From CS1-C013 sp964353745 (GTDB taxonomy: Archaea > Aenigmatarchaeota > Aenigmatarchaeia > Aenigmatarchaeales > Aenigmatarchaeaceae): a DNA stretch of 34,831 bases. The stretch is from contig CAYGWD010000010.1 of the NCBI GenBank assembly GCA_964353745.1, positions 1 to 34,831 of the forward strand. The letters are read 5' to 3'. Of this stretch, positions 22,628 to 29,745 are shown piece by piece. Below the pieces are notes generated by a model, which was given only the letters and a program-made list of their open reading frames with translations, ran no database searches and was not told where the DNA came from. The translations under genes were made by a program, and so were the position numbers. Numbering within the stretch: the first letter of the stretch is position 1; each line of letters starts with the position of its first letter.

Positions 22628-25030
22628 TTATTTCTTTCTTCTAGAAGTCTTGTGCAATCTGTCAATTATAGTCATCACTACAATGATTTCTATCAAGACC
22701 AGCACAGCAGAAACTATAGACAATATGGGTGTGATATCTACGTTCATTATATAAGGCCCTATGGCAATAAGATAACAGCCTCTTCCGCAGCCTCCTCCAC
22801 CGCCTCTGCAATCAGCACTACAGCTCACTCTAGTTTCCTTATAAACTGATTCGCATATACCATTGCCACAAGTCGGTATTTCACCAGATGCAATCCCAGA
22901 AGCATAGTCATCTGCTATCTCTTCAGTGCTTAAAGCATAATTGTAAATCATAACTTCATCTATTGTTCCATTGAAATATCTATTCTTGGAGGGATTAATT
23001 CCTATTAGAACATGATTACGAGTATTCCCCATTGTTCCTGAAACTAGCTTTGTATTCCATGACACGTTGTTAAGATATATCCTCATGGTGTTTCCATCCC
23101 AAATTCCAACAACTCTATACCAGGTATTAAGTGAAATGGTGTTAACACCAGAATCTACACATTTTTCGCCACTGCTAGAAGTTGTGTTCAAGCAAAGCAT
23201 GACACTGTTTCTTGATTTGTTCAATTTCAAAGCATATGGTGCTGCTGTTGCTGCAGATTCTTTTGAGACTATTCTAGGATAGGTAGAAGGAAATGATCTA
23301 ACGTTTATCCAAGCAGCTATTGTGATAGCGCTTGTCACGTCTAAACTACTAGAATCAGTTATGTTAACATAATTATTGCTCACACCATTAAACTTTAAAG
23401 CATTGCTTATCTTTCCACTAGTTATGGTTGCTCCAACAACCTTTCCAGTGTTACCTTTACCAGAGCTATCAGGCGTTGTACCTGATGTTATAGTGTCAAA
23501 ATGCCACAAACCAACCATTCCTCCTCCCAAAACGAAATTAGCAGTTTCGGTTATAGGCGAATTCATTGTTATGGTCGCTGGATTTGCTGTTCCGCTATAG
23601 CTTCCAGTTCCAGAGCATGTCCATGAGGAAAATGAATAGCCACCATTAGCAGTGGCACTAATACTAACTGGACTGCCAGCATTATACCATCCGTTTGAAG
23701 GATTGACAGTGCCGCTACCAGCAGGATCAACACTCATCGTCAGATAGTATTGAGTGATGTAAGTTGCAGTTGCTGTTGGAGAAGAAGAAGTTACAGAACC
23801 TGAGCATCCTGTTGAGCATATGTATTGGGTTCCAGTTTCAGAAACAGTTGAATCGTACGTGTAAGTCACTGTTCCTGATAAACCAGGAACACTTCGAGAA
23901 CCGGTAGTTGAAGTATATCTCGTTCCACCTACATTGACTCCCCACGTTGTTCCTGAAGGTATTCCAGTCTGAGAGAATGCGGCAGTGTAAGTTTCTGGTG
24001 GAAGAGTAGAACAACAACATTTTTGACCTGTACTACAGTCGTTCTCTATAATCGTTCCTGGACAGTTCAAATCGCTGACGAGCTCATAAAATGCAGCTTT
24101 AGGTGTCATTCCATTGAAGATGTTGTATGATTCAGTGCCTTCGGTCTGGATAGCCCATGCAAAAACCCTGTCTACGCCAACACTCCTGTAATAAGCAACA
24201 TTTTCCTTGAAATAACCAACTTGGTCAGAGGTCTTGCCGAACTCTGTGATCCAGAGTTCCTTACCTTGGCTATGCGCACGATCCAATGCAGCCAAAAACT
24301 TGGCTTGAGTAGCACCATAGACAGTTGTGGAGGGACTGCGCGAATCCCAGTATGAATTGCGGCAAAGAAAATCTACTTCATCATCCAAATATGTGGCATA
24401 GTGGCCTGTCGATGGACTATACCCCATCATGAACCTAACGCTTACTGGCCTAGTTGTCAGGTTTTTTGCTTCCCTGATTACATCGCTGATGAAGCTGTTT
24501 TCTGATGCTGAGGCTGTTCGCGCCTGCGGTTCGTTCAACACCATCCAAGCCTTTAAATTGGGTTCACTTTCGAACTGTGGAATCGTGTTCCTGACATATT
24601 GAATGTAAGCAACCCTGTTAGCGGCAGCATTGGATGCGCTGTCTCGGAATTTGTCGTCCCATGCCGTGTACCAAGTGTGCAAGTCCAGATTAACTTCCAG
24701 GTTATATTGGTCTGCGATGCCCATAAGTCTTTTAATATTTGAAACTTGCGTGCTTGTTGCTCCGCTACTAGTGTAACTAAAGCCTGGAAGGCGCATGGTG
24801 AACTCAGTAAAGCCCTGCGTTCTAAATAAACTGAATAATGTGTTCGCCTCGCTGTCTGTTATGTCAGTGTAGTCGTTCCCATAGCTTAACAACTCTGTAG
24901 ATGCCACGAAGCTAGGAGATACACATGCTCCAGAGGCAAAGCCTTGAGCTGTGCATGACGAGTCACATGAAGCAGCGTAAGAAACATCTACAACAATTAA
25001 GAACATAAGTAAAAATAGCAGTTTCTTCAT
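22628..25030 (-). CDS. secreted GH5-like glycoside hydrolase with LamG domain and C-terminal membrane anchor
   Basis: Signal peptide (MKKLLFLLMFLIVVDVSYAA), then a (beta/alpha)8 domain to about residue 335. The GH5-type acid/base Glu167 in VLNEPQ and nucleophile Glu263 in ELWITEFGK are both kept, so it is probably active on a beta-glucan or similar polymer. A beta-rich linker with an InlB/flg-type repeat (FSSWTCSG...ITETANF) leads to a LamG domain (about 505-700: GLWHFD...AWINV...GTIDEVMIYNYAL). A Cys-rich GGGG segment and C-terminal membrane helix with basic tail (RLHKTSRRKK) follow. It is displayed on the outer face. A TATA box lies at 25051-25059. Confidence 0.9.
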   Translation of the reverse strand: MKKLLFLLMFLIVVDVSYAASCDSSCTAQGFASGACVSPSFVASTELLSYGNDYTDITDSEANTLFSLFRTQGFTEFTMRLPGFSYTSSGATSTQVSNIKRLMGIADQYNLEVNLDLHTWYTAWDDKFRDSASNAAANRVAYIQYVRNTIPQFESEPNLKAWMVLNEPQARTASASENSFISDVIREAKNLTTRPVSVRFMMGYSPSTGHYATYLDDEVDFLCRNSYWDSRSPSTTVYGATQAKFLAALDRAHSQGKELWITEFGKTSDQVGYFKENVAYYRSVGVDRVFAWAIQTEGTESYNIFNGMTPKAAFYELVSDLNCPGTIIENDCSTGQKCCCSTLPPETYTAAFSQTGIPSGTTWGVNVGGTRYTSTTGSRSVPGLSGTVTYTYDSTVSETGTQYICSTGCSGSVTSSSPTATATYITQYYLTMSVDPAGSGTVNPSNGWYNAGSPVSISATANGGYSFSSWTCSGTGSYSGTANPATITMNSPITETANFVLGGGMVGLWHFDTITSGTTPDSSGKGNTGKVVGATITSGKISNALKFNGVSNNYVNITDSSSLDVTSAITIAAWINVRSFPSTYPRIVSKESAATAAPYALKLNKSRNSVMLCLNTTSSSGEKCVDSGVNTISLNTWYRVVGIWDGNTMRIYLNNVSWNTKLVSGTMGNTRNHVLIGINPSKNRYFNGTIDEVMIYNYALSTEEIADDYASGIASGEIPTCGNGICESVYKETRVSCSADCRGGGGGCGRGCYLIAIGPYIMNVDITPILSIVSAVLVLIEIIVVMTIIDRLHKTSRRKK

Positions 25031-25050
25031 AATAGTATGTTATTTTTGCT

Positions 25051-25059
25051 ATTTAAAAC
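25051..25059 (-). promoter_or_regulatory. TATA box for the GH5-like gene
   Basis: GTTTTAAAT on the minus strand, 21-29 bases ahead of the ATG at 25030. Confidence 0.55.
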
Positions 25060-25083
25060 ATAAATAAAAATTTAACCTTTCTA

Positions 25084-25093
25084 TTTATATAAA
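25084..25093 (+). promoter_or_regulatory. TATA box for the anchored protein at 25113
   Basis: TTTATATAAA lies 20-29 bases ahead of the ATG, leaderless spacing. Confidence 0.6.
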
Positions 25094-25112
25094 AAAATTC
25101 TAAGAGTTAATT

Positions 25113-25976
25113 ATGAAGATAGCCATTAAGAAAAAGAAATTTTTTGAGATAATAGCTTTGTTAATCATCTTGTTAGTCTTTGCCTTTGGCTGGCTTTATC
25201 TAGAAGTTGTGTTCAATGTCATTCAGAAGCCCTTTGGTTTTGAAATCTATTTTGAAAAGAACGAGGGAACAGTAGTCCAGGAAAAATCCATAACTTCTAC
25301 TATAATCGTATTTTCTGATTTCAGCAAACCAGAACCTGTTGAAATATATGTTTCTAATTGTCCCAAATACTCTACTTGCGTTCTATCAACGAGCAATGCT
25401 AATCCCACCTACACTTCTGACCTGACAATCACGCCATCCGAGCTGACGCCTGAAGGAACTTATCCGATAAATGTTTTTGCGACGGGAGGAGGCATTAACA
25501 AGGCGGCGACCTTTTACCTAACCATCAAACCTAAAGAATGCATTTGCACTCCATGGATTAGCGAGGGCTGCGGAGTTAGATGCAATTCTGAGATGTACGT
25601 CGTTAGGAGTTGTGAGCCAAAAGGATGCGATTTGGAGTCGAGATGCGCCTACAACTCTTCTTGCATCAAGGGTTTTTCAATACAATCAACGCCCTCTTAC
25701 AGTAGAATTGCTAACCAGAAAGCTTTTTTTATAATCAACATAACCTCAATAAACGGTTTTTCGGATTTTGTTTATTTGACAGTTTCGAACTGTCCTCCTG
25801 GTGCGGTCTGCTCTTATTCGCCAAGTCCTGTTTATGTTCCTATCGGACGTTCAGCAGCCTCTACGTTAACAATCATAGCTTCCCTAGGTTCAGCATTTGG
25901 TGATTTTACAGTGACAACCACAGGTTTCAGCAATAAGACAATCCATTCGACGAACTCGTCGATAACGATTACTTAA
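25113..25976 (+). CDS. membrane-anchored protein with two related beta domains
   Basis: A basic cytoplasmic start (MKIAIKKKKFFE) and one membrane helix (ALLIILLVFAFGWLYLEVV) are followed by an outer part. Two domains are visibly related: EIYVSNCPKYSTC...TPEGTYPINVFATGG and YLTVSNCPPGAVC...GDFTVTTTGFSN, both starting VSNCP and ending in an Ig-like strand pattern. Between them is a Cys-rich segment (CICTPWISEGCGVRC). The domains look like CARDB/Ig-type surface modules. Function unknown. It overlaps the convergent SpoIIM gene by four bases. Confidence 0.75.
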   Translation: MKIAIKKKKFFEIIALLIILLVFAFGWLYLEVVFNVIQKPFGFEIYFEKNEGTVVQEKSITSTIIVFSDFSKPEPVEIYVSNCPKYSTCVLSTSNANPTYTSDLTITPSELTPEGTYPINVFATGGGINKAATFYLTIKPKECICTPWISEGCGVRCNSEMYVVRSCEPKGCDLESRCAYNSSCIKGFSIQSTPSYSRIANQKAFFIINITSINGFSDFVYLTVSNCPPGAVCSYSPSPVYVPIGRSAASTLTIIASLGSAFGDFTVTTTGFSNKTIHSTNSSITIT

Positions 25977-26743
25977 GCAATCAGGAGGGCTTCTATTGCT
26001 CCTGCAACAACTATCAGCACTATTGACAGTATCAAGAATACAAGAGAATCATTCATCGCGGTTTCAAGCTTTTTCTTATTGTCGAGGTTGACAGAGACTA
26101 TGCCTCCTGCTACTGACGCCAGGAAATAAGCCTCGATTTCCGGCAACAGGAAGGGAAATATGAAGAAAACATTCTTGACAAAGACAAATGGGTTCATTAA
26201 TGAGAGTGAGACCTTAAGTATATTGCCCCACATTACGCCGAGTATAGAAGAGTTCCAGGCCAGTAGGAAAATCGATCCAGAACCATAGAACAATGACAAT
26301 ATGAAAAAGAATAAGACTAAGCCAAGATTGTTCAGAACTATTTCGAAAAATAAATTAGAATTAATGGCAAAGCCACCTACTGTAAAATAGCCAGTATAGA
26401 ACTTGTTTAATTGTTCGCTGAATATGGAGTTGGAAATCTCAGATGGTAAGAAAGCGCTAAAGAAAGCAAAGGCAATGGTCATTCCAAAGAACAGATAAAA
26501 ATAAACTTCAATGACTTTTCCATGCCTTCTTAATATGCTTTTCTCTTTTCTTTCACTTTTTATTATCTTGACAATCAAAGGTGCCGATGCCAGAGTTGTT
26601 AGGAAGACTGCAGGAAACGAGGGCTCTGTTCTGAAAATAAGGAAGGCAAAGATAATTCCTAGGCTTGCGAACAGAAAACCGAATGCGATTCCATACCACG
26701 GTTTCTTTTCAATCAAATAAGCTCTTAAAATCTCGTCAATCAT
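25973..26743 (-). CDS. SpoIIM family membrane protein
   Basis: Integral membrane protein with about six helices. It matches the SpoIIM/DUF95 family in archaea: FTVGGFAINSNLFFEIVLNNLGLVLFFFI and GSGSIFLLAWNSSILGVMWGN are typical, with FPFLLPEIEAYFLASVAGGI later (the EIxAYFxA motif). The family name comes from a Bacillus sporulation gene, but its archaeal role is unknown. Length (256 residues) is slightly longer than usual, with an extra N-terminal pair of helices. It shares an AT block with the gene at 26791. Confidence 0.85.
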   Translation of the reverse strand: MIDEILRAYLIEKKPWYGIAFGFLFASLGIIFAFLIFRTEPSFPAVFLTTLASAPLIVKIIKSERKEKSILRRHGKVIEVYFYLFFGMTIAFAFFSAFLPSEISNSIFSEQLNKFYTGYFTVGGFAINSNLFFEIVLNNLGLVLFFFILSLFYGSGSIFLLAWNSSILGVMWGNILKVSLSLMNPFVFVKNVFFIFPFLLPEIEAYFLASVAGGIVSVNLDNKKKLETAMNDSLVFLILSIVLIVVAGAIEALLIA

Positions 26744-26761
26744 GCTTAGATTTTGGATATC

Positions 26762-26773
26762 TTTATATTTAAA
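26762..26773. promoter_or_regulatory. bidirectional TATA element
   Basis: TTTATATTTAAA sits midway between the divergent starts at 26743 (minus) and 26791 (plus), which are 47 bases apart. Read either way it gives a TATA-like box (TTTATATTTA or TTTAAATATAA) at leaderless distance of about 19-30 bases. Confidence 0.55.
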
Positions 26774-26790
26774 ATGTCCTAATGTTTATC

Positions 26791-27171
26791 ATGAAAAAAC
26801 CATACTTATATTTGATAGTGGTTCTAGCAGTTCTAGTGGTTGCAGTCTTAGGTTGGTATTACTTCTCTACGCAGGCAGCTTACCTCACAAATTGGAAGTG
26901 TACGAATTCTTATACAAAAACAAAGGCAGATTGCCCTTCAGGGACTTACACGGCATTTTGTTATGGGGGTAGTCTTTTTTGTACTGGGCCTATTAATACA
27001 ACGATGAGTTGTACAAATTTTTATGTACCTTCATGTCCATCACCATATATTTTAACTTGCACAAAAACTTCGTATCAGTGTAGCATCTATAACCCAGGAA
27101 ACTGTACAGCAGTTGGAACTTGTGGCGGTGGTGGTGGCGGTGGTGGTGGCAGACCTCCTTTGATGACTTAA
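26791..27171 (+). CDS. secreted Cys-rich protein with poly-Gly tail
   Basis: A short basic start and membrane helix (MKKPYLYLIVVLAVLVVAVLGW) leads to about 75 residues with many Cys and Asn-rich sites (NWKCTNSYTKTKADC, SCTNFYVPSC, CTKTSYQC), then a glycine run (CGGGGGGGGGRPPLMT). The tail is encoded by mixed GGT/GGC codons. I chose ATG 26791, 20-29 bases from the TATA box; an ATG at 26782 adds only MFI. Function unknown; the style matches other small surface proteins of this window. Confidence 0.7.
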   Translation: MKKPYLYLIVVLAVLVVAVLGWYYFSTQAAYLTNWKCTNSYTKTKADCPSGTYTAFCYGGSLFCTGPINTTMSCTNFYVPSCPSPYILTCTKTSYQCSIYNPGNCTAVGTCGGGGGGGGGRPPLMT

Positions 27172-27172
27172 T

Positions 27173-27197
27173 CTTTTCTTTCTTTTTCTCTTTTCTA
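27173..27197 (+). terminator. T-rich terminator after the Cys-rich protein
   Basis: A T-rich run with scattered C directly after the stop at 27171, without an obvious stem. Confidence 0.5.
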
Positions 27198-27230
27198 AAA
27201 AATGATAGTTTTAAATATCTGTTATGAATA

Positions 27231-27254
27231 GTTATTTTATTATTGAGAAATAAC
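27231..27254 (+). other. small hairpin ahead of the arginine decarboxylase gene
   Basis: GTTATTT (27231-27237) pairs with AAATAAC (27248-27254), loop of ten. A TATA-like TTTAAATAT at 27211-27219 could give a transcript start near it. A regulatory leader is possible but unproven; the decarboxylase also has its own nearer TATA. Confidence 0.3.
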
Positions 27255-27307
27255 GGAGCAACAAAGCAAATGGAAAAAATAATTTTATTTGATTCTTCCC
27301 TAAGCAA

Positions 27308-27318
27308 TTTTTTTAAAA
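27308..27318 (+). promoter_or_regulatory. TATA box for the arginine decarboxylase gene
   Basis: TTTTTTAAAAG lies 20-30 bases ahead of ATG 27338. Confidence 0.5.
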
Positions 27319-27337
27319 GTTATTAATATGTGATTCT

Positions 27338-27886
27338 ATGACAAAATTTTTATTAACTGAAAATCGTATTCCAACTAAATATTTTGTATCATGGGGGCAT
27401 GGTCAAAGTAATTTAGCCGCTCACCCAGGTTCCTATGATGCAGCTGTCAAGGATGCTAAAATGGAAAATTGGAATGGTGTAATATATACTTCATTGCTTC
27501 CATCTAAAGCAAAGCAAGTCCCCATCCCAACAGATTACCCTCACGGTTCTGAGCTAATGATGATAATGGCTCGCTGTGACTGTGAAAAAGGGCAGAAGGC
27601 AAATGCAGCCCTTGGTAAAGCCTCTGTTTATAAAGGAAAGAAGAATGTTGGAGGTTTGGTTGCCGAATATAGCAAAATAGGAGAAGGCATAGACGTAAAA
27701 GCTGCCAAAGAGTTTCTAAATAAAAGTTTGAAAGAAATGTTTGAAAGAAGAGCGTATACACCAAGTTTTAGACTAGGAGAAAGAGAAATGGTCGGTTACG
27801 AATCCATAATTCCTGATAAAGAATATGGAACTGCTCTTGTTGCCATCGGATTCGTAGAATATAAAACTAAAATTCTAGAACAATAA
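27338..27886 (+). CDS. pdaD: pyruvoyl-dependent arginine decarboxylase
   Basis: Makes agmatine from arginine using a self-made pyruvoyl group, the first step of archaeal polyamine synthesis. The proenzyme cleaves itself at the Ser-Ser of ISSIMP; here the site reads YTSLLPSKA, so cleavage falls between Thr51 and Ser52 and Ser52 becomes the pyruvoyl group. Glu110 in GLVAEYSK matches the proton donor of the Methanocaldococcus enzyme (GLIMEYEG). The C terminus (GTALVAIGFVEYK) fits the family. Length (182 residues) is a little over the usual 165. The last 12 bases overlap the convergent Pelota gene. Confidence 0.92.
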   Translation: MTKFLLTENRIPTKYFVSWGHGQSNLAAHPGSYDAAVKDAKMENWNGVIYTSLLPSKAKQVPIPTDYPHGSELMMIMARCDCEKGQKANAALGKASVYKGKKNVGGLVAEYSKIGEGIDVKAAKEFLNKSLKEMFERRAYTPSFRLGEREMVGYESIIPDKEYGTALVAIGFVEYKTKILEQ

Positions 27887-28888
27887 CCCTGCGATGCCGC
27901 CAAGTCCTATTAATTGTTGACCACTTGTATGTTCAGAAGATATCACCATTATTCTGCATCTTAATTTATCAGCTTTATCTAGCATTTCTTCATAATCCCT
28001 AACTTTAGCGTCAGAAACCAGCAGAAAACTGACAATTCCATTATTCAAAGCATCTCTAGTCTTTTCCAAACCATATACCGCTTTGCCGTTTTTATTAATT
28101 TCTTCTAGCAACGCTTCAACTGCTTTTGTTTCCTCTGTTATCCTGCTGTATTTAGTTATCTTTTCAATCACATCTTTTTTTAACAGTTCTTGCAGGCCTA
28201 GGTTTCCTGTTTGATAAGTGAATTCTATTATAGTTTTATCTAGCAACTCTTTTGCCCTTTGCTTCATTAGCTTTTGCAAGTCATCCCTAGCGAACCCAGG
28301 GCCAGCAATTATTATTTTCACAACTTTTTCAGACCTTGTCCTTAATTCATCTAATAGTTTTGCGTAATATTCATTTCTTTTTGTTTCAGACTTTTTCGAG
28401 TCAAACCTTTTTCCTGACGCTTCCGATGACAAACTAAACAGGTGTTTGTACCGTTCCTTCAAGAAATAAAAGTCAGCATCATTCTCATCCAGAATGCATA
28501 TAAGAACTGGTTCGGGTTTTCTCTCAGCAGACTTGACCATGTCTACTTCCCATGACCTCCACACCTTTTCTACCTTCAAGAACTTGTCAGGCTCTATCTC
28601 TATGGTGTGATAGCCTCTTTCCACGTCCTCTGGCGCCTCTGTTATCTTGCCTGTTAGCCTAAGCTTCTCTTTCAGTTCAATTTTCTCAACCTGTACCTTC
28701 ATTATCACCTCTCTCCTGCCTGTCTTTGCTCTTATCAGGTCTCCCTCTCTCCTTATCTTAACACTTCTAGGAGACTTTGCAGTGACGAGGCTGCCCGGAG
28801 TTATGACATCCTTCAATATTGACAGGTCTTCATTAGATTCCGGGGTTATCTTGCCTAAATTGTGCTTTAAATCAAAACCAGAGCGCAT
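27875..28888 (-). CDS. pelA: Pelota (Dom34) ribosome rescue factor
   Basis: Recognises stalled ribosomes in the A site and, with aEF1A in place of Hbs1, starts recycling by ABCE1. The Sm-like N-terminal domain (VITPGSLVTAKSPRSVKIRREGDLIRAKTGRREVIMKV...) is followed by the eRF1-like central domain (IIIAGPGFARDDLQKLM) and the third domain (KAVYGLEKTRDALNNGIVSFLLVSD) ending GQQLIGLGGIAGLL. No GGQ motif, as expected for Pelota. Length (337 residues) is normal. Divergent from the gene at 28926 through a 37-base gap. Confidence 0.96.
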   Translation of the reverse strand: MRSGFDLKHNLGKITPESNEDLSILKDVITPGSLVTAKSPRSVKIRREGDLIRAKTGRREVIMKVQVEKIELKEKLRLTGKITEAPEDVERGYHTIEIEPDKFLKVEKVWRSWEVDMVKSAERKPEPVLICILDENDADFYFLKERYKHLFSLSSEASGKRFDSKKSETKRNEYYAKLLDELRTRSEKVVKIIIAGPGFARDDLQKLMKQRAKELLDKTIIEFTYQTGNLGLQELLKKDVIEKITKYSRITEETKAVEALLEEINKNGKAVYGLEKTRDALNNGIVSFLLVSDAKVRDYEEMLDKADKLRCRIMVISSEHTSGQQLIGLGGIAGLLF

Positions 28889-28892
28889 AACA

Positions 28893-28919
28893 ATATTTTT
28901 ATGCTTAACTGTTTAAATA
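28893..28919. promoter_or_regulatory. interleaved divergent promoters (Pelota and anchored protein)
   Basis: TATTTTTAT (28893-28901) is 24-33 bases ahead of the plus gene at 28926; TATTTAAAC (RC of 28911-28919) is 23-31 bases ahead of the Pelota start at 28888. Each box lies beside the other's start, so the promoters probably compete. Confidence 0.5.
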
Positions 28920-28925
28920 ACATTT

Positions 28926-29714
28926 ATGCCAGACTTTATGCCTGTCTTGTTAATAGCAGTAATACTTTTCGTAGGCCTGTTGATAGTCTTTGGTGGAGGT
29001 CTTGTCTCTGCGCCATACGGATCGCATGGTCAACCTTCTCACTATTTTCCCTCTGACAGGACAATAGAGTTCAACAACTTTGAAGTCTATTACACTTCGT
29101 CTGAGGAGAGAGCAGGATATGTTGGAGGAGAGGTTTCTAATGGCGTGTTTGCCAAGGAAGATAAAAAAATAGGTTTTCAGGTTTCTAGGCCTGAGGAAGT
29201 TTCTGAGGCTCTGCTAGACCTCAAGGTTTGGAACGCCAACTACTATGGCAGGTTAATTATCCTGGTCAACGGGAAAGAAGTTTACGTGGGCTACCCTCCT
29301 GTTGGCGAGAAATTAATAAGCTTTGATAAGAGTCTTCTGAAAGATGACAACATACTTGAGATAATGGCTGAGAGCTCCGGGTGGAGGATTTGGGCTCCTA
29401 CTCTTTATTCCTTTGATTTGAACACTGAGATAGAATATCTTGGCAAGAAGACCAAGAGTTTTACTTTTGATTTGAATGAGGAAGAGACAAAATATATGAC
29501 CAGGGCCAGGATTGTCGTTTTTGGAGACAGGACAGGCATTGGAAACCTTAAAGTCAGGATAAACGGTGAAGAAATCTATAGCGGTTTGACGACGGCTTAC
29601 CAGGACTTTCCCACGAGCATTCTTCTGACAGGAAACAACACGATTGATTTTTCCACAGAGCCGAACACGACGTACCGCATTTCTTCCGCTCAGGTGATAG
29701 TGTTCTTCGAGTAA
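28926..29714 (+). CDS. membrane-anchored protein with duplicated beta-sandwich domain
   Basis: One N-terminal membrane helix (VLLIAVILFVGLLIVFGGG) without a clear signal-cleavage site, then an outer part of about 230 residues. The two halves look alike: LIILVNGKEVYVGYPP...NILEIMAESSG and LKVRINGEEIYSGLTT...NTIDFSTEPN, both with the [IV]NG[KE]E[VI]Y.G turn and an ending beta strand. This is a duplicated beta-sandwich of the CARDB/galactose-binding style. Function unknown; it starts the large envelope-type gene group at the right end. Confidence 0.75.
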   Translation: MPDFMPVLLIAVILFVGLLIVFGGGLVSAPYGSHGQPSHYFPSDRTIEFNNFEVYYTSSEERAGYVGGEVSNGVFAKEDKKIGFQVSRPEEVSEALLDLKVWNANYYGRLIILVNGKEVYVGYPPVGEKLISFDKSLLKDDNILEIMAESSGWRIWAPTLYSFDLNTEIEYLGKKTKSFTFDLNEEETKYMTRARIVVFGDRTGIGNLKVRINGEEIYSGLTTAYQDFPTSILLTGNNTIDFSTEPNTTYRISSAQVIVFFE

Positions 29715-29745
29715 TTTAATATGCAGGCTTTAACATTCTTTATTC

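Noticed and set aside
27270..27326. 18-residue reading frame ahead of the arginine decarboxylase gene
   Set aside because: No good SD or promoter of its own and too short to separate from chance; noted only because it lies in a possible leader.
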